A stretch of DNA of 64,000 nt from Palsa-601 sp052146895. Lineage in GTDB: Bacteria > Actinomycetota > Acidimicrobiia > Acidimicrobiales > Bog-793. Each line of letters begins with the position of its first letter. The first letter of the stretch is position 1. Below, in pieces: positions 26,735 through 34,593 of this stretch. A model generated the notes under the pieces. That model had not been told where the DNA came from. It made no database searches and worked only from the letters and a program-made list of their open reading frames with translations. The translations under genes and the position numbers were made by a program. Where the stretch lies: the NCBI GenBank assembly GCA_052146895.1, contig JBKQLZ010000006.1:1-64000 (forward strand), in the 5' to 3' direction.

Positions 26735-27373
26735 TCACTTCGGGTCGAACGAGAAGACCACCCCCTCCAAGGGAATAAGTCCCTCAGCGTGAAACGACTT
26801 CCACATCTCGAGGCCGTCGAGGTCCCCGGAGGCAATTTCCTTGATGAGAGCGTTGACGAAGTGGAGCTCGGCTTGAATCTGCTGCTCCTCGTACTCGGCC
26901 TCGAGACCAAAGAGCCGGGGCAAGCCCATATCAGTCGCGGCGCGAAGGCCGCCGCGAATCTGAGCCAGCTGGAGCCCGAGTGCGTCGGCCCGCGCCCGCA
27001 GCGCCACGAGTGCGTCATCCGGCGTCAAGGCGGCAAGAAACGAGAGACCAGCCATGAACTGGGGGTACTCCTTGGTGGGCTGGCCGATGATCTCGGTCAT
27101 CCAGTCGATCATCTCGCGGGCCCCCGCGTCGGTGATCTGGTAGATCGTCCGCTCGGGCCGCTTGCCCTCGCGCACCGTCTCGAGCGCCTCGATCAGGCCG
27201 CGCTTCTCCAAGGCTTCGACGACCGCGTACAGGGAGCCGTAATTGAGACGAACGCTCTCGTGCTTGGCACGCGCCCGCAGGGTCTGCGCCACCTCGTAGG
27301 GATGCATCGGCTTCTCGTAGAGCGTGACGAGTACGGCCAGCGCGAGGGCGTTCGATCGGGCCTGTCGTGGCAC
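26735..27373 (-). CDS. PadR-family transcriptional regulator
   Basis: The 212-residue protein has a PadR winged helix: LALAVLVTLYEKPMHPYEVAQTL in the first part, then VRLNYGSLYAVVEALEKRGLI and a wing ending IYQITDAG. A C-terminal helical dimerisation region resembles the Vir_act_alpha type. It is the first gene of the regulator-drrA-drrB unit, 157 bp before drrA. A perfect inverted repeat just upstream of its GTG start indicates autoregulation. PadR proteins commonly repress neighbouring efflux pumps until a ligand binds. Confidence 0.9.
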   Translation of the reverse strand: MPRQARSNALALAVLVTLYEKPMHPYEVAQTLRARAKHESVRLNYGSLYAVVEALEKRGLIEALETVREGKRPERTIYQITDAGAREMIDWMTEIIGQPTKEYPQFMAGLSFLAALTPDDALVALRARADALGLQLAQIRGGLRAATDMGLPRLFGLEAEYEEQQIQAELHFVNALIKEIASGDLDGLEMWKSFHAEGLIPLEGVVFSFDPK

Positions 27374-27383
27374 GATTCCAGAA

Positions 27384-27399
27384 TACTCTATTTAGAGTA
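27384..27399. promoter_or_regulatory. Probable PadR operator
   Basis: A perfect 7-bp inverted repeat, TACTCTA-TT-TAGAGTA, lies 11 bp upstream of the PadR start codon in an AT-rich patch. Position and symmetry fit a repressor site covering the promoter. The rest of the 172-bp gap to the next gene shows nothing notable. Confidence 0.65.
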
Positions 27400-27571
27400 C
27401 CCGATCAATAGCATTCGCTTCAGATCATTGGCCGTCTAGCAGACGTCGACTGGGACCGCGATCCGCGGCCCATTCCGTCATCGCACAACGCGATGGGCAG
27501 TTATCGGCGCACTGGCAGCGCTTAAGCGCCGGGGAGAACCAGGCGGCGGCGGAGCCGCTGAGCAGCTCGGC

Positions 27572-28333
27572 CTAGCTCCGGACAGCCCCGCTCTGCGCAT
27601 CGACGTCCCCGCTGTCGACGTCGCTGTGTGTCACGGAGAGATACGCAACCAGAGCAACGATCACGACGGTGAGCACGAGGCTTACCGGCCCGTTCCCGAA
27701 GTTGAGGCCGAGGGGGCGGGGCTTGTCCGCCCAGTCTGCGAACGATGCGCCGACAGGGCGAGTCAGGACGTACGCGATCCAGAAGGCAAGAATAGCGTTC
27801 AGGCGCAAGAGCCAGTAGGCGAGAGCCGGGAGAGCGAAGAGGCCGGCGAACATCACCCCGGACCAGAAGTAACCGAGGTGAAGAGTCGTCGCGGTCAAGT
27901 CGCCGGCTGCCGTCCCGAGCGCAAAGGCCGCCAGCACAGCCGCCCAGTAGAAGGCTTCCCGGCGTGGCGTGTAGATGCTGTGGATCGACAACGTCCTCTC
28001 GACTGCGTTCCACGCGACGAAGACGACAGCCAGCACTACGGCGAAGAACGCCGTCGACACGAAATAGGGGATTCCGAACTGCACGTGCAGGACGTCGGCG
28101 GACATGGTGCCAAAGACTGCGACCATCACAACCGCGAGCCAATAGATCCAAGGAACGTAGCGGTGCGCCGCGAACTGCAAGACGAGCGAGATAGCTAGCG
28201 CGATCCCTCCGAGCGCAACCGCCAGGGCCGGAGGGAACCGATGGACGAGGTAGTCCGAAGTCGCCTCGCCCATGGCGGTCGTCAGGACCTTGATGGTCCA
28301 GAAGTAGACAGTCAGCTGCGGTACTTTTCGCAC
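27572..28333 (-). CDS. COG4705-type multispanning membrane protein
   Basis: The 253-residue protein has about seven to eight spans. It opens with VYFWTIKVLTTAMGEATSDY, a signature I associate with the uncharacterised COG4705 membrane proteins. A related pattern (FYWAAVLAAFALGTAAGDLTA-like) recurs near residue 128, so the protein looks internally duplicated. The GTG start is three bases after the DUF1003 stop, so they are probably co-expressed. Function is not established. Confidence 0.7.
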   Translation of the reverse strand: MRKVPQLTVYFWTIKVLTTAMGEATSDYLVHRFPPALAVALGGIALAISLVLQFAAHRYVPWIYWLAVVMVAVFGTMSADVLHVQFGIPYFVSTAFFAVVLAVVFVAWNAVERTLSIHSIYTPRREAFYWAAVLAAFALGTAAGDLTATTLHLGYFWSGVMFAGLFALPALAYWLLRLNAILAFWIAYVLTRPVGASFADWADKPRPLGLNFGNGPVSLVLTVVIVALVAYLSVTHSDVDSGDVDAQSGAVRS

Positions 28334-28336
28334 GCT

Positions 28337-28837
28337 CTACTCGCCGTCGGGCGCCAGTCTCTCAGTGAATCGATGGATCTGCTGAGTGAGCTCGTGCACC
28401 TTCGTCGTGAGATCGGTATTCGACTGGAGCAGCTCGTCGATCTTCTTCGTCTCTTGGTAGTGGTGACTGGCGAGCATCTCGTCCCGGGTAGCCGCGCGGT
28501 TCTGGCTCATCATGATTATCGGAGCCTGCAGACCGGCGAGTGCCGACAGCACGAGGTTGAGCGCGATGTACGGATATGGGTCGAAGGCCCGGTGGTGCAA
28601 GACCTCGTGCAGCACGACCGTGTTGAACACGATCCAGAACGCCATGAGCCCGAGGAACAGGAAGATGAAGGGCCACGACCCACCGAAGCTCGCGACCCTG
28701 TCTGCCACTCTCTCGCCCACGGTGCGCTCGTCGTGCGCTTCCTGCAGAGCGGGATGGTGGTGGCTGCGCGGATGAGCCCACGGAAACCAGCTGCTGCGAT
28801 GCCAATCCTTGCCCGTGACTCGTCCACTCTCTGTCAT
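28337..28837 (-). CDS. DUF1003 family membrane protein
   Basis: The ATG at 28837 has a GGAG site (GGAGACTTCGG) and gives 166 residues. The protein shows the DUF1003 hallmarks: RVADRVASFGGSWPFIFLF, FDPYPYIALNLVLSALAGLQAP and IIMMSQNRAATRD, with two spans, then a coiled-coil tail (KKIDELLQSNTDLTTKVHEL). Function is unknown. A longer upstream reading overlaps the gene behind it and is not supported. Confidence 0.85.
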   Translation of the reverse strand: MTESGRVTGKDWHRSSWFPWAHPRSHHHPALQEAHDERTVGERVADRVASFGGSWPFIFLFLGLMAFWIVFNTVVLHEVLHHRAFDPYPYIALNLVLSALAGLQAPIIMMSQNRAATRDEMLASHHYQETKKIDELLQSNTDLTTKVHELTQQIHRFTERLAPDGE

Positions 28838-28904
28838 CCGAAGTCTCCTCTCGCCGGGTTGAGCCCTAAGAGCATCGCGCCCGGACAGCCCGCAACTGAT
28901 GTCT

Positions 28905-29513
28905 TCAGCGGCGCCCTCTTGCCGACTGGAACTCGCCCCTCGTCCCGTAGACGAGGCGCGCAGCCCACATCGGCAGCCTGTCCTTCGCGCGCCCAGCGAT
29001 CTCCGAGGACGTCGTGCCCTGCGCGACAGCACGATCGAGTGCGAGAGCGGCGTCGTTGACGACTGCCGCCACGACGGCGTCGACGGAAACATTCTTGGCG
29101 GTGGCGGCCTCCGCAATCGAGCGGCCCTGCCGGAAGTCCCTGTGCAGCTCCGCCGCGCTCACGCCGATCAAGCCCGCAGCCACCTCGAAAGCCTGAGGGG
29201 CAAGTCCCCGGAGAAGTGGGCGAACAGGCCCCGGGGCGCCTGTGTAGTCGCGCCCTGCCCTGCCGGTGTCGCCAGCGCCCCTGTACCGCCCGCGTGCACG
29301 GGAGCTCGAGAGCAAGTAGGTGATCCGCAGCACCGCAGAAGCACCGATCAATCCACCGATGATCACGTCCCCCCGGAGAAGCAGGACGACGCTCAGGACA
29401 ACGGCCAAAGTGACGATTGTCCAGCGAAGAGCCCTGAGCGAGCTGGTACGTCCTAGCACCGCCCTAACGGTAGTTCTGCCGGGCGACGAGCTCGGGGCAA
29501 CCGCGTACGGCAC
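28905..29513 (-). CDS. Membrane-anchored protein with a C-terminal helical repeat domain
   Basis: The 202-residue protein has two spans (about 30-48 and 51-68) and a Gly/Arg-rich linker. A 90-residue helical domain (GLIGVSAAELHRDFRQGRSI, then VSVDAVVAAVVND and RAKDRLPMWAARLV) follows. This resembles the short helical modules found in many actinobacterial membrane proteins, where a first segment LGVsxxELxxxLrxGxSia is paired with a second. The GTG start is 12 bp after the gene upstream. No enzymatic motif is seen. Confidence 0.6.
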   Translation of the reverse strand: MPYAVAPSSSPGRTTVRAVLGRTSSLRALRWTIVTLAVVLSVVLLLRGDVIIGGLIGASAVLRITYLLSSSRARGRYRGAGDTGRAGRDYTGAPGPVRPLLRGLAPQAFEVAAGLIGVSAAELHRDFRQGRSIAEAATAKNVSVDAVVAAVVNDAALALDRAVAQGTTSSEIAGRAKDRLPMWAARLVYGTRGEFQSARGRR

Positions 29514-29525
29514 GGCCCGTCTGAG

Positions 29526-30011
29526 CTACCAGAATCGGGCCTGGCCCGGGATGGTCTCGAGGTCCGCAAGGACGAGTTGGCGGTCCTCATCTTCAGCGAT
29601 GCTCTCGACTGCCTCGAGGGCCTTCTCGGTCATCGCACGAGCGCCTTCGGTGTCGCCTGCGATTGCACATCCGCGAGCGAGGGCCTCGTAAGCGAATGCC
29701 AGGTCCCAGTCGGCGATCCCGTTCGCGACGCAGATGTCGAGCACTCGTTCGGCATGGTAGAGGCAGGGCTCGGGCCGACCGAGCAGGGCATATGCCCGAG
29801 AGCACTGCCATTCTCCGCGTGCGAAGTGCTCGGGCGATCCGACCTGGCCCCAGTGGTGGCGGGAAGCGTGAACCATGTGGAGCATGCGATCGTCGTCCTC
29901 GACACTGCGGTCTTGCCGATCCATCAGCTCCCAGGCCGAGTTGAACAGCGCGATCCCGATTCGGCGCTCGTCCTCGCTCGACAGCAGCTCGTCGGTCGAT
30001 TCCTCCGTCAT
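29526..30011 (-). CDS. Small TPR-like helical protein
   Basis: The 161-residue soluble protein starts at an ATG overlapping the GGDEF-EAL stop as ATGA. It contains helical pairs such as WQCSRAYALLGRPEPCLYHAE, WDLAFAYEALARGCAIAG and GARAMTEKALEAVESI, in the style of tetratricopeptide repeats. It has no catalytic motif. Translational coupling to a cyclic-di-GMP enzyme suggests it is an accessory or adaptor. Confidence 0.7.
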   Translation of the reverse strand: MTEESTDELLSSEDERRIGIALFNSAWELMDRQDRSVEDDDRMLHMVHASRHHWGQVGSPEHFARGEWQCSRAYALLGRPEPCLYHAERVLDICVANGIADWDLAFAYEALARGCAIAGDTEGARAMTEKALEAVESIAEDEDRQLVLADLETIPGQARFW

Positions 30012-32542
30012 GACCGCCTCCCGTTCGCACCCTGGTGGCTCGCGCCCCACGCCGTCAGGTCATCTGCCCGCTGGGGCCGCGAGAATACGTATCCCTGCAC
30101 GATCTTGCACCCGAGCTCAGCAACGACGTCGAGTTGCGCCTGGGTCTCGACGCCTTCGGCCACACACGTGAGGCCCATGGCCTTCGCGAGATCGACGACC
30201 GCACGCACGATTGCCCGGCTCCGGGTGTGGTGAGCCGCACGCACGACGAAACTCTGATCGAGCTTCACCGTGTCCACCGGCAACTCCCGCAGATACCCGA
30301 GCGACGAGTACCCCGTGCCGAAGTCGTCGACAGCGAGACGCGAGCCGAGTTTGGCGAGGTCTCCGAGGCGATGGGCTGCCTCGATGGGGTCAGGCAGGAT
30401 CCCTCGCTCGGTCACCTCGAACCCGAGCGTCTCAGCGTCGGCTCCCGTGAGGTCGATCACCTTGCGGATCTGGTCGACGAGGTCCCGCGATCCGAGCTGT
30501 GAGGGCGAGAGGTTCACCCAGACGACGATCCGATGAGCGCGGCCCTCGTTCCATTGCATGGCAACTTCGCAAGCCTGGGTCAACATGACTTCGAACACCT
30601 GCGAGATCAGCCCTGCCTCTTCTGCGACGGGGATGAACGTCTCGGGCGAGATGGGCATGCCGCCAGACGAGCAACAGCGGGCCAACGCTTCAACCCCACT
30701 CACGACAAGATCTGCGATCCGTACTTCCGGCTGGAACTCGGCCCACAGCTGTCCGGAGTCGAGCGCCTGCCGCAGGTCCCTCTCGACCGACACGCGCTCT
30801 TCGATCACGTTGAGGAGTCGGTCGTCGAACGCCTCGACTCTCCCGCGGCCGCGCTCCTTCGCGTGGCACAGCGCCGCGTCCGCGTTGCGCACGAGTGCGT
30901 GCGGGTCCTCCGGGCGAGCCTCGGCAAAGGTGGCACCAGCGCTCGCTCCTATCGCGACCGTCTGGCCACGGATCTCATATGGCTCGGAGATGACGTCGAG
31001 CAAGGCGTGACCCGCGTCGACGAGCTCGCCGAGATTCCGGACGTCAGGCAGGAGGACGGTGAACTCGTCGCCCCCGAAACGCGCGACCACCGCCGGCTCC
31101 TGCACGTGCTCGACGAGACGCGCGGACACGGCGCGAAGCAACTCGTCGCCGAAGTCGTGACCGAGCGCATCGTTCACGAGCTTGAACCGATCAAGATCCA
31201 CGAACAGCACGCCGAGACTGCCGTCTCCGTGAGCGAGCAGTCGCTCGGCGAAGTGCGCCCTGTTCGGCAGCTGCGTAAGTGGATCGTGGCTCGCGCGGAA
31301 GCGGAGGCCGCGAGTCTGCTCCTCCTGGTCGAGCGCAAGTGCGGCAAGTCGCGCAGCGACCGCTATCACCCTGATCTGGGCTTCTGACGGATCGCCCGGG
31401 ATCCGGCGATACAGGTCGAGCGTGCCATGAGAACCGGAGCCCGCCATCGAGTTGACCGGCACCGACCAGCACGCTCGGTACCCGGCCTCGATGAGAGGAG
31501 CTCGAATCTCCCCCCACGAGACGTTCTCCACGAGATCGCTCGTGAAGCGGGCGACGCCGAAGTGGGCTGTCGCTCCGCCGGCGGGTGACGTGGGCCCGAT
31601 GGGAAGGCCCCGCAGGGCACTCGCCACGCCGGCTTCCAGGTGAGGAGCGACGAGCGGTGACAGGCTCTGGTGCTTCCGGTCTGCACGCATCAGGCAAGCG
31701 TGCGAGTCGGGGTCTCTCTGCTCGATCAGCCCCATCACGCCCTCGAGGACTTCCTCGAGTGGTGCTCCGTTGGCAAGCGTGTTGAGCACCCAGATCTGGT
31801 CACCCAGCACAGAGTGCTCGTCTGAGGGGTCGTGAGCCGCACGGATCACGAACGTGAGAGCCCCGATCTCCGGATCATGCAGGCGATTGTCGGGTTGCAG
31901 CTCGAACAGGCGCGTCTCGCCCGTCCCGAGGTTCAGCCTCACAGGGAAGTACAGCGCTCGTCCGGGGCTGGACCGGACTGTCTCGAGCAGGGATGCGGAT
32001 ACCTCGACCATCTCCGGTGGGACGAGATCGAGAACGGACGAGCCGAGCAGCGAGAGCGTCGAATGACCGAGCAATTCCTCGAATTCACGGCTGACCCACA
32101 CGATCGAACTGGAATCGTCGAGGACCATCACTCCGATCGGGCGGCCCTCCGAATCGATCCGCAGCCGCTCCAATCGGGCGGAGAGCAGTTCCGCCACGGC
32201 GGCTGCTGCGTGTGCCAGCACCTCGCCGTCGGGATCGTTGCCGCGAAGCTCGCCTACGACGAGACCGTGGAGGACGACAGGGGCAGAGTGCGACTCGACT
32301 GCGTCAGGCTCGGGCGGCGAGTCTGGAGACTGCTCGGCGACGGACCGTGATCCTGCTACCAAGAGCCACAAGCTTCCATCGCGGATGAAGACGCCGACCG
32401 GTTCATGAGTGGCCCGCGCTGCGAGGTCGGCTATGGCGTCGAGACCGGGGTCGGGACCGGGATCGAGGACACCAAGGGCGTGAAAGAACGCCCAGCGTGC
32501 GGGGGATTCCCAGCACGCGTCAACCGCGGTCCCATCTGCCAC
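30008..32542 (-). CDS. GAF-PAS-GAF-GGDEF-EAL cyclic-di-GMP enzyme
   Basis: The GTG at 32542 follows a GGGAAGGGGG site and gives 844 residues. The order is a degenerate GAF-like region (20-125), PAS (about 130-235), GAF (about 250-405), GGDEF with DLDRFKLVND and intact FGGDEF at 489-494, then EAL with VEALAR at 617-622 and DDFGTGYSSLGYLR. Both catalytic signatures look intact, so it could make and break cyclic di-GMP, with sensory control from the PAS and GAF domains. No membrane segment is present. It heads an operon with the TPR-like gene. Confidence 0.88.
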   Translation of the reverse strand: MADGTAVDACWESPARWAFFHALGVLDPGPDPGLDAIADLAARATHEPVGVFIRDGSLWLLVAGSRSVAEQSPDSPPEPDAVESHSAPVVLHGLVVGELRGNDPDGEVLAHAAAAVAELLSARLERLRIDSEGRPIGVMVLDDSSSIVWVSREFEELLGHSTLSLLGSSVLDLVPPEMVEVSASLLETVRSSPGRALYFPVRLNLGTGETRLFELQPDNRLHDPEIGALTFVIRAAHDPSDEHSVLGDQIWVLNTLANGAPLEEVLEGVMGLIEQRDPDSHACLMRADRKHQSLSPLVAPHLEAGVASALRGLPIGPTSPAGGATAHFGVARFTSDLVENVSWGEIRAPLIEAGYRACWSVPVNSMAGSGSHGTLDLYRRIPGDPSEAQIRVIAVAARLAALALDQEEQTRGLRFRASHDPLTQLPNRAHFAERLLAHGDGSLGVLFVDLDRFKLVNDALGHDFGDELLRAVSARLVEHVQEPAVVARFGGDEFTVLLPDVRNLGELVDAGHALLDVISEPYEIRGQTVAIGASAGATFAEARPEDPHALVRNADAALCHAKERGRGRVEAFDDRLLNVIEERVSVERDLRQALDSGQLWAEFQPEVRIADLVVSGVEALARCCSSGGMPISPETFIPVAEEAGLISQVFEVMLTQACEVAMQWNEGRAHRIVVWVNLSPSQLGSRDLVDQIRKVIDLTGADAETLGFEVTERGILPDPIEAAHRLGDLAKLGSRLAVDDFGTGYSSLGYLRELPVDTVKLDQSFVVRAAHHTRSRAIVRAVVDLAKAMGLTCVAEGVETQAQLDVVAELGCKIVQGYVFSRPQRADDLTAWGASHQGANGRRS

Positions 32543-32809
32543 CTTGCCCCCTTCCCTTGCCGGCGGCATCGGCTGCCAAAGCATACGACGGCTATCGATC
32601 TTGTAACCGGTCCGTCATGAGCTCCAGTTGACTTGTCACGTGTCGCTCGTCAAGGATGGACCCTTCGTGGCACCGAGAGCTGCCACCTCAGAATCCGAGA
32701 CGAGCAGGACTCGTCGGACTTCGGCAAATGGTCCGTTATCGCCTGGCCAGGCATGTGTCGGCTTGTGGCGATCAACCTGGGCACTGCCGTGTGGAGGCCA
32801 ACCCAACCA

Positions 32810-33313
32810 ATGCTTCAACCATGTCGCCGTGCCTTGGGGTCGCTCCTCGCCCTCACGCCAGCGCTTGCCGTCGCCACCTCGCTCGCTGGCGTGACCCCGG
32901 CACTCGCATCGACGCGGCCCGAGGCGAACAGCCACTGGACGACCTGCAACGACGACGCTGTCAAGTCAGCACCGAAGATCGTCTGGGAGCGGATCAAGGG
33001 TGCGACCAGCGGCAGCAAGGGCATTCCCGCGAGCTTTTGGTCGAACAAGTCCTACAGGGGCGACATCGCGAAGATCGTCTGCTACGAGAGCACCTACGAC
33101 TGGCACGCAGTCGGCGCCGGGCAGTACGGCTGGTACCAGATGTCGCAGTCACTCATCGTCAACGAAGGCGTCACCTGGGACGACTACTGGGACGGCAGCA
33201 AGACTCAGGCTGCGGGCTGGTACCAGTGCGCCGCGGGCGAGCGCTACATCGTGGGCCGCTATAGCACGCCCGCCGCCGCCTGGAAGCACGAGAGGGATTA
33301 CGGCTGGTATTGA
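32810..33313 (+). CDS. Secreted lysozyme/transglycosylase-like protein
   Basis: The ATG at 32810 gives 167 residues with a signal peptide (LLALTPALAVATSLAG, then TPALAS). The mature domain reads IVCYESTYDWHAVGAGQYGWYQMS, here split as CYESTYDWHA and GQYGWYQMS. It has the Glu and Gln/aromatic pattern of lysozyme-fold transglycosylases that cut peptidoglycan. Four cysteines are present. An upstream extension of the frame to 32633 lacks a signal and is not favoured. The following PLP gene starts six bases after the stop. About 225 bp upstream hold no gene I can support. Confidence 0.62.
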   Translation: MLQPCRRALGSLLALTPALAVATSLAGVTPALASTRPEANSHWTTCNDDAVKSAPKIVWERIKGATSGSKGIPASFWSNKSYRGDIAKIVCYESTYDWHAVGAGQYGWYQMSQSLIVNEGVTWDDYWDGSKTQAAGWYQCAAGERYIVGRYSTPAAAWKHERDYGWY

Positions 33314-33318
33314 GGCCG

Positions 33319-34548
33319 ATGCGCGAGACCGGAAGCGATCGAGGCGCACTCCTCGCGCAGCTGAGCGAGAGGCAGGCCCTCGAGCCGGACATCCATGGAG
33401 CGAAGCTTTTCGGCCTCGTCTACCCATCCGGTCGGCCCGACGTAGAAGAGCTGATCGAGACAGTCAACGCCCGGTACCTATTCGGCAACGCCCTGAACCC
33501 GTTCCGGTTCCCGGAGCTGGCTCAGATGGAACACGAGGTGGTCGACTCGGTCGCCTCCCTTCTCTCTCGCCCGGCAGGAGAGCAGCCGGCCGGAGCCATG
33601 ACGTCCGGCGGTACCGAATCGATCCTCATGGCGATGCTCGCCCACCGCGAGCGGGCTCGGCGGCGCGGGATCGAGCGACCCGAGATCATCGTTCCGGCGT
33701 CGGCCCATCCCGCTTATGCGAAAGCGGCGCACTACTTCGGCCTCGATCTCGTGCGTGTGCCGCTCGACGCGCAGTGGCGGGCGGACGCGAGCGCCGTTCG
33801 AGAGGCAATTACGGCGCGGACCGCGGTCGTGGTCGCGTCAGCCTTCTGTTATCCGTACGGCGTGATGGACCCGGTGGCGGAGATCGCCGATATTGCGGAG
33901 CAAGCCGGCGTGGGGTGCCACGTGGACGCGTGCATCGGCGCGTTCGTGCTCCCCTTCCTCGAGCGGCTCGGCCACGACGTGCCGAAGTTCGACTTCCGGG
34001 TGCCGGGCGTCACCACCATCTCGGCCGACGTGCACAAGTACGGCTACGTCCCGAAGGGCGCCTCGCTCGTGCTGCACAGGGCCGACGACTGGTTCGAGCT
34101 GCAGGGTTTCTTGTTCGACCAATGGGGAGCAGGGATCTACGGCTCCGCAGCGATCGCAGGCGCGCGACCGGCATCTCCCGTCGCGTGCAGCTGGGCCGTC
34201 ATCAACTACCTCGGGATCGAGGGTTACACCGAGATCGTGGCGGGGTTGATGGAAGTCGTGTCGAAGGTTCGGTCGGCCGTCGCCGAGATCGATGGGATCG
34301 AGCTCGTGGGTGACCCGATCGGCCCGGTGCTGGCTCTCCAGTCGGAGACTCTCGACCTCTACGCGGTTGCCGAGACGATGGAGCGCAGCGGTTGGTATCT
34401 CAACAAACTCACGAGCCCGCGCGGCCTCCACCTCATGCTCTCGCCGGGCCACGCGGCCGTGGCCGACCAGCTCATCGCGGGTCTGATCGACGCCGTTCGC
34501 ACTGCCGCCGACGCGCCGCCCCCGCAAGAGATCGTCAGGTACTCCTGA
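33319..34548 (+). CDS. PLP-dependent decarboxylase/lyase, sphingosine-1-phosphate-lyase-like
   Basis: The 409-residue fold-type I PLP enzyme shows TSGGTESILMAM (phosphate site), SAHPAYAKAA with His130, the cofactor Asp in HVDACIGAF and the Schiff-base Lys240 in SADVHKYGY. These are the group II decarboxylase features closest to sphingosine-1-phosphate lyase and archaeal aspartate/tyrosine decarboxylases. The start is the ATG at 33319 after GAGG; a TTG at 33310 overlaps the previous gene. Substrate is unknown; the acyl-CoA synthetase downstream hints at lipid or long-chain-base catabolism. Confidence 0.82.
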   Translation: MRETGSDRGALLAQLSERQALEPDIHGAKLFGLVYPSGRPDVEELIETVNARYLFGNALNPFRFPELAQMEHEVVDSVASLLSRPAGEQPAGAMTSGGTESILMAMLAHRERARRRGIERPEIIVPASAHPAYAKAAHYFGLDLVRVPLDAQWRADASAVREAITARTAVVVASAFCYPYGVMDPVAEIADIAEQAGVGCHVDACIGAFVLPFLERLGHDVPKFDFRVPGVTTISADVHKYGYVPKGASLVLHRADDWFELQGFLFDQWGAGIYGSAAIAGARPASPVACSWAVINYLGIEGYTEIVAGLMEVVSKVRSAVAEIDGIELVGDPIGPVLALQSETLDLYAVAETMERSGWYLNKLTSPRGLHLMLSPGHAAVADQLIAGLIDAVRTAADAPPPQEIVRYS

Positions 34549-34593
34549 GGCCAGCCGACCGGTCGGCTCATCTGCTCTACCGTGTTGCACCTG

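Noticed and set aside
26578..27018. N-terminal extension of the DrrA-like ATPase
   Set aside because: It runs antisense-free but through the PadR coding region in another frame, and the ATG at 26577 has a good ribosome site.
34553..34568. Terminator at the AGCCGACCGGTCGGCT palindrome
   Set aside because: A perfect 16-bp palindrome has no loop and no T run, and the next gene starts 26 bp later on the same strand.
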